This document shows, piece by piece, positions 47,428-58,739 of a stretch of DNA of 64,000 bases. Position 1 is the first letter of the stretch. Each line of letters starts with the position of its first letter. Source of the DNA: Triticum aestivum (taxonomy: Eukaryota > Streptophyta > Magnoliopsida > Poales > Poaceae); the NCBI RefSeq assembly GCF_018294505.1, contig NC_057796.1, positions 274,247,079 through 274,311,078 of the forward strand, read 5' to 3'. A program made the translations under genes and the position numbers. Below the pieces are notes generated by a model. That model searched no databases and was not told the DNA's origin. It saw only the letters and a list, made by a program, of their open reading frames with translations.

Positions 47428-48512
47428 TACAAACTTCCTGCCTGGTGCCTGAGACCTAGAACTAGCAAGAAGTGTACACACAACCACGTGAGAGTTTTAT
47501 CGGACGGCATGAGAGGTGTATCTTACTCCGCAGCACCGTGTCGCTCCCTCGCGGGGCGGCCCGGGCGTGAAACCCTAGCCACCGCAAGCCGCACACGCCC
47601 CACCACCCTCCCTCCACCGCCGACGGCAAGCGTCGTTGGGCAAAGCCCGCGCGGCGTCGGCGGCGGCGGGGCTTCTCTTCCCTCTCACCTGGTGCTCGAG
47701 CCTGGATCTGCGCGGGGATGCTCCCCTGGGTGGAGGAGACGCTCGGCGGCAGAGGTGCTGGAGGCGGGGCGACGTGGCGCAGCGCGCGCTGGAGGAGCGG
47801 TGGCGCGCATGGACTGAGGGTCGCTGCCATGCGAGTGCGGGTCGATTTGGCGTGCCGCAGTCACGACAGCGGATATGGCGGACGGCTGGGCGCGTGCGTT
47901 GTGGGAGCGTCAAGCTCCTGGGCGTGGTGAGCGGGGGGCGAGCTCGATCTGGACGGATCTGCTTGCGGGGCGCGCATTTGGCTTCCCCGATGCAGATCTG
48001 TCAGGGTAGCTGGCTGGCGACCTCCTGGGCGCAACCTGAGGGTGAGATGTGAAACAGTGCTTGTGTGTCATGGAATTCGTATGCAGGAAGAGCTGGCTAG
48101 GTCATGGGTTTGGGTGGGTGAGGCTGCCGGTGAAAGCCGTGCTCCGGTTGTGGCCGGAGCAGTCGATGGCGGTGCCTACGGGCACCGTCCCCTTGTTGGA
48201 CGCATTGATGTTGCATTCCCTACCTTCCCTTGCCCAGCATTCTTCGGGAGGGAACCCTAGATCCGGTCTCCCGGGTCGGACGATGACGACGCTATCGACT
48301 TTGCTCGGTGTAATGTGTCCTCTTGAGGACATCGTCTTGAAGATAGACTCGGTCAGAGGGACTCAGTGCTCATGTAGGTGGTTGGGGACGGCTTCTGTAG
48401 CATCTCCGTGAGAGTAGCAGAAGCACCCTCCACATGCAAAGTCCGTCTGGCGAGTTATGTTAGCCAACCTCGCGGGATTGAAACAGCATATGTTTGCTCT
48501 ATCGGACATAGC
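47428..48512 (+). other. GC-rich gene-leader-like unit, split by the Tat element
   Basis: It begins with text like a plant transcript leader ('gtgaaaccctagccaccgc' near 47570), stays GC-rich to about 48300, then drops in GC. It resumes after the Tat element at 61522. Open frames in the GC-rich part overlap on both strands and show no known domain, so I do not call a gene. It may be an interspersed non-LTR-type unit. Confidence 0.35.
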
Positions 48513-48517
48513 GTTCC
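48513..48517. repeat. Target-site duplication GTTCC (left)
   Basis: GTTCC before the Tat-element LTR; exact partner at 61517-61521. Confidence 0.93.
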
Positions 48518-49036
48518 TGTCGTGGAATTGACACGGCAGATGTCCTCAAGGTAGGACTTAGTCGTGGAGCCATCGCCGCTAGGAAGCTTGAAGGGGTTAA
48601 CGGGACAAGGAACACGAGGGTTTATACTGGTTCGGCCCCTTACGGTGAAGGTAAAAGCCTACGTCCAGTTGATTTAGTATTGATTAGGGTTTCGATGACC
48701 AGGGAGCTTAACTGCTATGCCTGGCTCTCGATGAGATCTTTTCCTGCCCTTAAACCGCTGTCGGGTCGTCCCTTTATATAGGGAGGCTGACGCCCAGCAG
48801 CTCTCAGAGTCCCGGCCGGCTCATAAGAGTGTCCGGCTCGGACTCTCAACTATTCCTGCCTTACACTACAAGTTCTACCATAATAATGTTTGTAACTATG
48901 GGCTTTAAGCCATATCCGGGTCTTAAGCCCATCTTTGGCCCACCATCTTCAAGCTTGGCGCCGGGCTTCTGGCAATGATCATTATGAGTAACCCGGCCCC
49001 TCCTGGCGGGTGACTCTAAGGTCTATATCCTCAACA
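48518..49036 (-). mobile_element. Tat-element 3' LTR
   Basis: 519 bp, pairing with 61005-61516. It includes a stretch ctttatatagggaggctgac (48771 on) whose position is the same in both copies. The polypurine-like tract ATCTGGGGCCTAA (minus strand, 49037-49049) adjoins it. Confidence 0.9.
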
Positions 49037-49133
49037 TTAGGCCCCAGATTGATTTGAGCCGGCTCATGTCAATCTCCAATCCTTTCGACAGAAAATCTCC
49101 GGCTTACAATTGTGTGAAGGCCATAACCCGGCG

Positions 49134-49176
49134 TGACGTCATCCTCTAGACTCCGGGTAATCCGCCATGACGTCAT
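49134..49176 (+). promoter_or_regulatory. Paired TGACGTCAT sites upstream of antisense gene
   Basis: Two identical TGACGTCAT sites (49134-49142 and 49168-49176), 34 bp apart, lie about 150 bp upstream of the antisense TATA box. Such pairs bind TGA-type bZIP factors in plants (as-1-like). Function here is inferred. Confidence 0.5.
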
Positions 49177-49316
49177 CTTCCATTAAGCCCGTTTTTACTC
49201 CACCAGATCCGCAACGGATCTTATCTTTACTGCCATCCCGAAAATCGAGGCGTTTCATGGGGAGATAACCACGCCGTGGTCTCCTCGTTTCTCGCGCCCA
49301 CTTATGAGCTCGCCCT

Positions 49317-49324
49317 TATAAATA
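49317..49324 (+). promoter_or_regulatory. TATA box of the antisense gene
   Basis: TATAAATA followed by a pyrimidine-rich leader (ctttccattctcccccttc). It lies between the 3' LTR and the antisense reading frame and points away from the LTR, so the antisense gene appears to have its own promoter. Confidence 0.6.
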
Positions 49325-50129
49325 GCCCGACCCTCAGGTCTTTCCATTCTCCCCCTTCAGTCGTCCTCTTCCTCTCGCTGCTTCCGTACTGCTCGAGCTC
49401 CGCCACCGCCGCCGCCGCAACAGAGCTCCGCGTCTTCGTCGACTTTGGCCGCTGCATCACCATGATCCGTCCAGAGAACCACGGCGAACCCTCGCAGCTC
49501 ACCTGCCTCTGTAAGTTCCTTCTTCCTCGTAGAACAGATCTACATTCAACTCCTGTTGTTCTTCCGTGTTCGTCGTCGTCGCCCACGAGCTCCGATAGTT
49601 TTGATTTTTACTGCCCTTTTTTGATCTTAGCCTTGTATAGAACCACTGCGGTAGCTGTTTAGCACCCATTTCACATGCAAGTAGCCTTCTTTTTACTGCA
49701 TAAGAGCCTTGTTTGAGCCCAAGAACTTCTCCTGCGTCTGTTTTTAGGTCTAGAAACTTTCCTTTTGACCGACCATTTTGATCCAAATTATTTACTGCCA
49801 TGTGTGAAACCTGTTTTCACGACACTTAGTAAAAAACTACACTTGTTGAGTCATGGCGGTTTACAATTCCGGTTTAAAGAAACCACGCGCCGTAGGACCT
49901 TCCGGCTCAAAGGAGACCATGCGCCATAGAATTTTCTGGCTCATCTGTGATAAGGCCGTAGACAATTGAATTACTCTCAATACCTTGGGCGGCTTAAATA
50001 ACCTGATACACCTAGATATATGTCATTAGTCCCCTCCATAAGCCATCACTTTAACATTGAACTGTAAATTTCCTCGGGCTTATAATTAAACCGGACGTTT
50101 CCTTTTATCATAGGCTGCCGACTTTCACC

Positions 50130-53100
50130 ATGCCTCCCAAAGCTCCTAAAGCCTCCATCACTTGCAATTGGATGAAGTCCAATGTCACCAACGAGACTTT
50201 AGCAGATTTTGTCAAGTCTGGTTACCTGCCCAAGAAGGACGTCATGTCCTACCGTGCCCCCGACCCATCAGAGGAGAGACCACAGCCAAGGGACGGGGAG
50301 GTGGTCATTTTTGCGAATCACATGAGCCGGGGCTTCGCACCGCCCGGCTCAAAGTTTTTTAGAGACGTGCTGAACTTCTTTGACCTGCGGCCACAAGATA
50401 TAGGACCCAACTCGGTGTCCAACATATGCAATTTCCAAGTGTTCTGCGAGGTTTATCTTGGAGAAGAGCCCAGTCTGCTGCTCTTCAGAGAGCTCTTCTA
50501 CTTGAACCGCCAGAATGAGTGCGCCAACGGGCCAAGTTTGGAGCTAGGCGGCATCTCCATTCAGAGACGGAGAGACTGTCTTTTCCCTTATGCCAAGCCG
50601 CCGAGTCACCCAAAGGACTGGAACCTGACGTGGTTCTATTGCCAAGACACGTCGCCGGCTGACGAGAGCCCGCTGCCCGGCTTTCGCCCTTCACGTCTGG
50701 AACCGACTCACCCTCTGTCTGACAAGTTAACTCAGGCAGAGCGCCAACCTCTGCTCCCCACCATCAACAAGATCAAGGCTCTCCTGGGCAATGGCCTCAA
50801 CGGTATCGATCTGGTCCGGGTATGGATCTCGTGGCGGGTGATCCCATTGAGCCGCCGCCCCGGCTTAATGTGCGAATACACGGGCCGAAAGGATGACCCC
50901 CAGAGACATAGCCGCAACGATCTCCCTGAAGATGTTGCTGAGGATATGACCAAGGCTCTTTTGAACGAGAGCCTGGCAGACTGCGGGAGGACCGGGTTAG
51001 CCCCCTTCTGCAAGACCAACCCAGCCCCAGCAGTAAGCCGTTGATCTGAACATTTTATCTTCTTTTGTAGATAACCGTCATCTGAATCTTTTAAGAAATC
51101 ATCCTTGTATTTTTCAGGCTGATGACAAGTTCTGGAAGGTCAAATATGACCATGAGGCGGCCAAGAAGGCCAGAAAGGCTAAGAAAGCCGCCAAGAAAGC
51201 TGCTCCCCGTAAGAAGGGAAGTAGGCCTACTGCTTCAGAGCTGATGCAATTAAGCGACAGCTCCGAGTCAGAGGTAACCCCTGAACCTGTAGACTCTGGT
51301 TATATCTGTTATTTATTTCTGTCCACCTTATCAATACTATGCATCAACAGGATGACACCGGCGCAAGTAACCCGGTGGTTGAAGAGGTAATGTCACTTTC
51401 CTCCGACTCGGAGCCCTTGCCAAGGCTGAAAGTCCGAAGGGTAACCCGGAAAGTAAGCTTTTCACATCCTTTAGCTTATCAAGATCCTCAATTTATTTTG
51501 AAGCGACAGGTTCATGAAAGCCGGCGGCACACCCGGACCAACAAAGACACTGACCTCTCCCCGGGTTACCTGACGCATCGAGGAAATGCCGGACCGAGGT
51601 GATCTCAAAAGTGTACCCTTTTCATCCTTTGGCAGGTGTTATACGTCAACCGCTCAACTCTTCTGACTCAAATTATCAGGAAACTTCCCCCTCTTCTGGC
51701 GACTCTATGCAGTCGAATCTGCCGGCTTTCAAGACCGTGCCCGGGTAATGATAATCATCTCATGTTGTACTTTGTCTTTACTTACACTATTGTGCTTAAC
51801 CTTTCTGTCTTTTCAGCGCCCAAGCAAAACTCAGCAAAAGGGCGAAGAAGAACAAGCCGGTCGATGAGCCGGACTTGCCTGAGCCGGAGGTAGCCGCTCA
51901 AGAACCGCCAGCTGCCTCTGCTCCTGAGGCCGCTGCTCCAACCAACAAGCCCATAGCAGAAGCTTCTGCTAACCCGGATGCCTCTAGCTCGGCACAACCA
52001 GCAGATGACCCGGATGTGGTAATCACCTGAACGGAATTTGTTGAGCCGGGGAGACCTACTGCGCTGGCCAAGTGTTCTGCCAAGGGGGAGTTGCTACAGC
52101 CCCGCCGGGTTAATCTGGACCTCACCGACTACGCCAACCTAAGCATCGGAGAGCTCGTCTCCGGCTACGTCAGCCAAGTGCACAAGAGCCGAGACTTAGA
52201 AATTGCCATGGTGAACCAGATTCAGCAGAAGTCTGAGGTATCACTCTTCTGTCTTCTTACTTACTGCATAGTTACCTTTACCATGCTAGCCCCCAAGTCG
52301 ACGACTTATGATGGAATATGTTGTAGACTTAAGTTCCGCCTTACTTCCATGAACCGGTGATTTGTAGATAGGAACGTTCGATGTGCATTAGCCCCCAAGT
52401 GCCAAGTGTTTTTGCTTGGAAAACGCTTGGGACTTTAAATTTGCATAGTAATTGTTCATGCTATAACCCGGAATTTATGCAGGCTGCTGGCAAGAAGTTT
52501 GAAGCTGACATCTCTGATCTCAAGACCCGTCTGAAGACGCAAGAAACTGAGACCCGGAAAACAAATGCTAAATTTGTGTCCAGTATTGCTGCGCAAGAGA
52601 AGCTGAAAATGGACTTCGACGCTGAACGGAGAGCCTGGGCTGAAGAAAAGGCTGCTCTGGTGAACCGGGCCGAGCAGGCAAGAGAAGGCTTTGTCAGAGA
52701 AGACCGCCGAACTCTCCGGCTTAAAGCGCCAAGTGTCCCAGATGGTTGCCGCAATCTTCGGTAAGTCATTTCACCGGCTTTCATCGAGTTTAGAATCTTT
52801 ATATCTCATAACTCATCCTTGTCGGCGGCTTATCTTATCTTGTTAAACAGGTCCCAGAAGCGCCAACCTCAACCAGAGTGTGGTAACCAAGCTGAAGGCC
52901 GTGTACACCCTGGTGGAGCAACTCTACACCGGGTCACAGCGTGCCTTGGCTGTGGTGGCCCTATCCAACTAGGTGCCGACTCACCTGGCGGAAGTTCTTC
53001 GCCGGCTCGCCGTTCTGCCTCAACGTATCCAAGAGCTGCGATGGGCCTCTGCAAGAGCCGGAGCCATAGCAGCTCTAAGCCGGGCTAAGGCGTTCCTTCC

Positions 53101-53482
53101 AGAGCTAGACCCCGCGGACATCGCGCTGGGCTACCCCAGTTTGAAGGAAGACGGCACCGCCATCGACCAGAAGGACTTCGCAGCTTGCGTGAAGATCCTA
53201 CGCCCGGTGGCCACCCTCATTGGAAACGGCACAGATCTGACCAAGTACCAGCCAGGTTACAATGCGGAAAATCAGAGGATCCCGACCCCGCGCTATGAAG
53301 CCCTCAGCTTAATCCCGCCGGCTCGTCAGCACACCTTCGCCCCAGAGATTGACCCGGCCGGGTTAATTGACGAGGAAGCTCAATTCGAAGCTCTGAGCGG
53401 CATCGACTGGAAGTCATCAACCTTCCAGGTCTTGGGAACAGCCGGAGGAGAAGAGAGGGATGAGCCGGAGACGTCAACCTAG
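50130..53482 (+). pseudogene. Antisense multi-exon gene (Transposase_28-like), decayed
   Basis: A spliced gene opposite to gag-pol. A 5' untranslated intron is likely (donor 49511, acceptor 50113). Exon 1 runs from ATG 50130 to 51032; its FFRDVLNFFDLRPQDIGPNS region matches the 'putative gypsy-type transposon' (Transposase_28) family. Exons 51118-51273 (Lys/Ala-rich) and 51351-51452 follow with clean phase-0 junctions. Further pieces are about 51510-51598, 51637-51746, 51819-52236, 52483-52760 (acidic coiled coil) and 52852-53482. Damage: TGA at 52028, a frameshift near 52680, TAG near 52971 and an unclear junction near 51598. Such antisense ORFs are known in grass Tat elements; their role is unknown. 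Confidence 0.68.
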
Positions 53483-53489
53483 CAAGCAT

Positions 53490-54580
53490 CTTAACTCTAC
53501 AGGCGGCTTATAAAACAATGCTCCACCCTTTTGGACTCGATGAGTCTTGTAATAGAGTAGGATCAATACTTTAAATTTTGCCGTGCAATCGTGCCCGCGT
53601 TGAATGCTGAAGTCCATGGAAGTTGTCTCCTCCATATTTCCCGGGTCATAATCGATTATTCATTTTCCTTAAGCTCAAAATAATTGCCTTTAACTATCCC
53701 GGGTCATATTACCGCACTGAGAAGCATAGTTTTAAACATATAACCCGGAATATGAATCAAAAAAGACTGGTCCTCAGTTATGTCCTTGATAGAACCGTAA
53801 CAACACACTTACCAGCCTGCAAGCACACTTCCGGCTTAGATAACCCGGGTAATAAGGTTGGTACCTCAATCCCGGTTTACCTATCTTAATAACGCCCATT
53901 GTGTGCAACTAACACGTAAATCAAAGTTAAACCGGCAAAGTGAGACCCGGCCGTACACACTTTGAAATAATCAGAAGAAACTTGCTATAAAGCAGAAGAA
54001 CTTAGGGGCTTCCGGTTCGAATACGACCAGAGACCCGGCCCAAAGGGGTTATGCTAGGATTCGAATACGATCATATAGCCCCCAGTGGGTGTGGCGATGC
54101 CAATCAAAAGGGTATCGACACCTATGTTCTCTTTGGTTCGAATACTACCCATGTTTGAACAGGAAGCCCCCAAGTGATTTTAAGAATTGTTTAACGACGC
54201 TGATTCGAATACGATCCACGTCGGTTCCCAAAGAGGTTAAACTATGATTCAAATATGATCAAAGAAAACTCCCCAATGAGCTCGGCACTTTGCCAATCAA
54301 ATGGGTATCGACAGCTATGTTCTCTTTGGTTCGAATACGACCTATGTTTGAACAGGAAGCCCCCAAGTGACCTTATTGCCTATGGCTAGATTCGAATACG
54401 ATCATAAGCCGGATCCTCCTTCAGGTTATCATGTAATCTTGCAATGAAAACAACACGTGCACATTTTGAGGAGAAAAAAGGACAGAGGTCCTGCTTTATT
54501 GCTTATCATAATATATACATGGCGTAGAGAAATATGTACATCATGAGAGCCGGTGGCTCAAGTGTAGTAAGGCCGAAGCT
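53490..54580. other. Convergent 3' spacer of the Tat element
   Basis: Noncoding spacer between the 3' ends of the antisense gene and of pol. Apart from the repeats at 54010-54400 it shows only A/T-rich sequence with scattered 'acccgg' text. Confidence 0.6.
54010..54400. repeat. TTCGAATACGA repeats and a duplicated 79-bp unit
   Basis: The motif [ag]ttcgaatacgacc/atc recurs about seven times in 390 bp, near 54016, 54059, 54136, 54201, 54246 (degenerate), 54329 and 54389. A 79-bp unit at 54099-54177 is repeated with few changes at 54292-54370, a 193-bp period. It lies where the sense and antisense transcripts should end. Confidence 0.82.
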
Positions 54581-54611
54581 GAGCTATGTTCCACGGCCGA
54601 CGGGTCTCTTC

Positions 54612-57600
54612 CTACGACTTACGTGAATCTTTGTGCTCCCGAATGTCAATGAGGTAATATGACCCATTGTGCAAATTCTTGCTGACCACAAAGGGCCCTT
54701 CCCAAGGCGGGGATAGCTTGTGTGCATCTGTTTGATCTTGGATGAGCCGGAGCACCAGATCGCCTTCCTGGAAGACCCGGGATTTAACCCGGCGACTATG
54801 ATAACGGCGCAGGTCTTGTTGGTAAATCGCTGAGCGAGCTGCTGCCACATCACGCTGTTCGTCCAACAAGTCAAGAGCATCTTGGCGCGCCTGTTCATTG
54901 TCCGCCTCAACATAAGCCGCCACTCGAGGTGAGTCATGACGGATGTCACTGGGGAGGACTGCTTCTGCCCCATAAACCATGAAGAAAGGCGTGAAACCTG
55001 TAGACCTGTTAGGAGTAGTGTTGATGCTCCATAACACGGAGGGCAACTCCTCCACCCAACAACCCGGCGTCCGTTGCAAAGGGACCAAAAGCCGGGGCTT
55101 GATGCCCTTCAGAATCCCCTAATTAGCTCTCTCAGCTTGACCATTGGATTGAGGATGAGCCACTGAGGAAACATCAAGTCGGATATGCTCTCGTTGACAA
55201 AACTCTTCCATGGCGCCTTTGGATAGATTGGTGCCATTGTCAGTTATAATGCTGTGCGGAAAGCCAAAGCGAAAAATCACCTTTTTCATAAATTGAACCG
55301 CCGTGGCTGCATCACACTTGCTAACTGGTTCAGCTTCCACCCACTTTGTGAATTTGTCAACTGCCACCAAAAGGTGGGTCTTCTTATCCTTGGACCTTTT
55401 AAAAGGTCCAACCATATCAAGCCCCCAGACCGCAAAGGGCCAAGTAATTGGGATCATCCTCAGCTCCTGAGCCGGCACATGGGCCCGTCGCGAGAACCTT
55501 TGGCAACCATCACATTTACTGACCAAGTCTTCCGCATCAGCATGAGCCGTCAGCCAATAAAAACCGTGACGAAAAGCCTTGGCCACAAGAGACTTTGAAC
55601 CGGCGTGATGGCCACAATCCCCTTCGTGAATCTCACGCAAGATCTCTTGACCTTCCTCAGGGGAGACACAACGCTGGAACGCTCCCGTAACACTGCGGTG
55701 ATGCAACTCAACCATTGATAACAATCATTGACTTAGACCGCCGGGTTATTTGTCTGGCCAAAGTTTCATCCTCAGGCAAATCTCCCCGGGTCATGTAAGC
55801 CAGATAGGGCATTGTCCAGTCCGGTATGATGTGGAGAGCCGCCACCAGTCGTGCCTCCGGGTCAGGGACAGCCAAATCTTCCTCTGTAGGCAACTTAACA
55901 GAAGGGTTATACAGGACGTCCAGGAAAGTATTAGGCGGCACCGGTTTTCGCTGAGAGCCCAGCCGGCTTAAAGCATCAGCCGCCTCATTCTTCCTGCGAT
56001 CGATGTGCTCTACTTGGTAACCCTGAAAGTGCCCAGCGATGGCATCAACTTCGCGGCGATAAGCCGCCATGAGAGGGTCCTTGGAATCCCACTTTCCTGA
56101 TACTTGTTGAGCCACCAAGTCTGAGTCGCCGAAGCACCTTACCCGGCTCAAGCTCATCTCCTTAGCCATCTGAAGACCGTGGAGCAAGGCCTCGTACTCA
56201 GCCGCATTGTTAGTGTAAGGAAACATCAACTGTAGCACATAATGGAACTTGTCACCTTTAGGGGAAGCCAACACGACTCCAGCCCCCGAGCCCTCCAATT
56301 GCCTGGACCCATCAAAGTGAATAGTCCAGTATGTTATCCGGCTTTTGCTCGGGCACTTGTGACTCTGTCCAATCATTGATGAAATCCACCAAGGCCTGAG
56401 ATTTAACAGCAGTGCGTGGCACGTATTTCAGACCATGAGGTCCAAGCTCTATAGCCCACTTAGCCACTCTCCCTGTGGCCTCTCTGTTTTGAATGATATC
56501 ACCAAGAGGGGCAGAACTGACCACAGTGATGGGATGACCCTGGAAATAATGCTTAAGCTTCCGGCTCGCCATGAACACACCATAAACAAGCTTCTGCCAA
56601 TGTGGATACCGCTGTTTGGACTCGATGAGCACTTCGCTGACATAATAAACCGGCCGCTGAACCGAATGCTCCTTACCCTCTTCCTTGCGCTCCACCACCA
56701 CAGCCACACTGACGGCTCGTGTGTTAGCAGCCACATACAGCAATAAAGGCTCCTTGTCAACTGGAGCAGCAAGGACTGGGGGCTCGGCCAGCTGCTTCTT
56801 CAAATCCTCAAAAGCAGTATTGGCTGCATCATTCCAGACAAAGTTATCAGTTTTCTTCATCAACTGATATAATGGCAGGGCCTTCTCACCCAAACGGCTT
56901 ATGAACCGGCTCAAAGCAGCGATGCGACCCGCCAAGCGCTGAACGTCATTTATACACGCCAGCTTAGCCAGGGAGGTGATGGCCTTGATCTTCTCCAGGT
57001 TAGCTTCAATGCCTCTGTCAGAAACCAAGAAACCCAAGAGCTTGCCTGCAGGAACACCAAAAACACACTTGGCCGGGTTAAGCATCATCTTGTAAACCCG
57101 GAGATTATCAAAGGTTTCCCTTAAATCATCTATCAGGGTTTCCTCCTTTATGGACTTAACCACAATATCGTCCACATAAGCATGAACATTGCGCCCAATC
57201 TGATTATGAAGACAGTTCTGCACACAACGCTGATAAGTCGCCCGTGCACACTTGAGTCCAAAGGGCATAGACACATAGCAGAAGGCTCCAAAGGGAGTGA
57301 TGAATGTCGTCTTCTCCTGGTCCTTAACTGCCATTTTAATCTGATGATATCCGGAATAAGCATCCAAGAAACTTAAGCGCGCACAACCTGCCGTAGCATC
57401 AATAATTTGATCAATACGGGGAAGGGCAAAAGGATCAGCCGGACACGCCTTGTTTAAGTCCGTGCAGTCCACACACATCTGCCAAGTGTCATTCTTCTTG
57501 AGTACGAGCACCGAGTTAGCTAACCATTCTGGGTGAAAGACTTCAACAATAAACCCGGCCGCCAAGAGCCGGGCCACCTCTTCGCCAATAGCTTTCCGCC

Positions 57601-58739
57601 TCTCTTCATTAAACCGCCGAAGGAACTGCCTGACCGGCTTAAATTTCGGATCAACATTGAGAGTGTGCTCAGCAAGTTCTCTAGGTACACCTGGCATGTC
57701 AGACGGCTTCCATGCAAAAATGTCCCTATTCTCACGGATGAACTCGATGAGCGCGCTTTCCTATTTTGGATCCAGATTGGCACTGATGCTAAACTGCTGA
57801 GATGAATCTCCTGGAACAAAATCAACAAGCTTAGTCTCATCAGCCGACTTAAATTTCATTGCCGACTCATGCTCCGTAGTCGGCTTTTTCAGAGAGGTCA
57901 TATCTGTTGGGTCAACATTGTCTTTGTAAAACTTCAACTCCTCTGTTGCACAAACAGATTCTGCATAAGCTGCATCGCCTTCCTCACACTCCAGGGCTAC
58001 CTTCCGGCTGCCGTGAACCGTAATGGTCCCATTATGACCCGGCATTTTGAGCTGTAAATACACGTAACACGGCCGTGCCATGAACTTGGCGTAAGCCGGC
58101 CGCCCAAATATGGCGTGGTATGGACTTCTTATCTTGACCACCTCAAAGGTCAATTTTTCCACCCTGTAGTTGTGCTCATCTCCAAAGGCCACTTCCAACT
58201 CGATCTTGCCGACTGGATAAGCCGACTTACCAGGTACCACACGTGGAAAATAGTGTTTGACTGGCTGAGGTTCTTATCAATCAACCCCATACGACGGAAC
58301 GTCTCATAATAGAGGATGTTGATGTTGCTGCGTCCATCCATGAGCACCTTAGTGAGCTTATATCCTCCCACCTGAGGAGCCACCACTAAGGCCAAGTGAC
58401 CCGGATTATCCACCCGGGGAGGGTGATCCTCCCTACTCCACACTATAGGCTGCTCAGACCACCGCAAGTAGCGTGGAACCGCCGGCTCAACAGCATTCAC
58501 AGCCCTCTTATGAAGCTTCTGATCTCGCTTACACAGACTGGTGGTAAACACATGATACTGTCCACCGCTAAGCTGCTTTGGATTGGTCTGATAACCCCCC
58601 TGCTGCTGTTGATGACCCTGGCCAGACTGCTGATTAAAGCCCCCTTGACCATTCTGAGGATTAGAATTTGAGCCGCCGCCCGGGCCATGAAAGCCGCCGG
58701 CGCCTGAGCCGCCGCCCGGGCCATTGTAATTTTAAATGC
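54612..58739 (-). pseudogene. Tat-lineage pol (protease, RT, two RNases H, integrase), broken
   Basis: Read leftwards. Protease region with VLMDGRSNIN (about 58340; the usual DGGS has become DGRS). Reverse transcriptase 57697-56900 with AYVDDIVVKS near 57170. Its own RNase H follows to about 56330, then a second RNase H with the IHFDGSRQLEGSGAG stretch (55708-56376). Integrase has HHCC residues near 55500-55640, catalytic D in DMVGPF and D in ITDNGTN, and HPQSNGQAERAN (55119-55724). The C-terminal part is 55088-54612. Breaks: shifts near 58736, 58240, 56340 and 55715, and stops near 57762 and 55119. It cannot give a functional polyprotein. Confidence 0.83.

Noticed and set aside
47488..48260. 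Several overlapping frames of 70-138 codons in the GC-rich unit
   Set aside because: Open on both strands at once with no recognised domain and no consistent start; typical of GC-rich DNA.
55254..55598. Plus-strand 114-codon frame within integrase
   Set aside because: Opposite-strand shadow of the Tat integrase.
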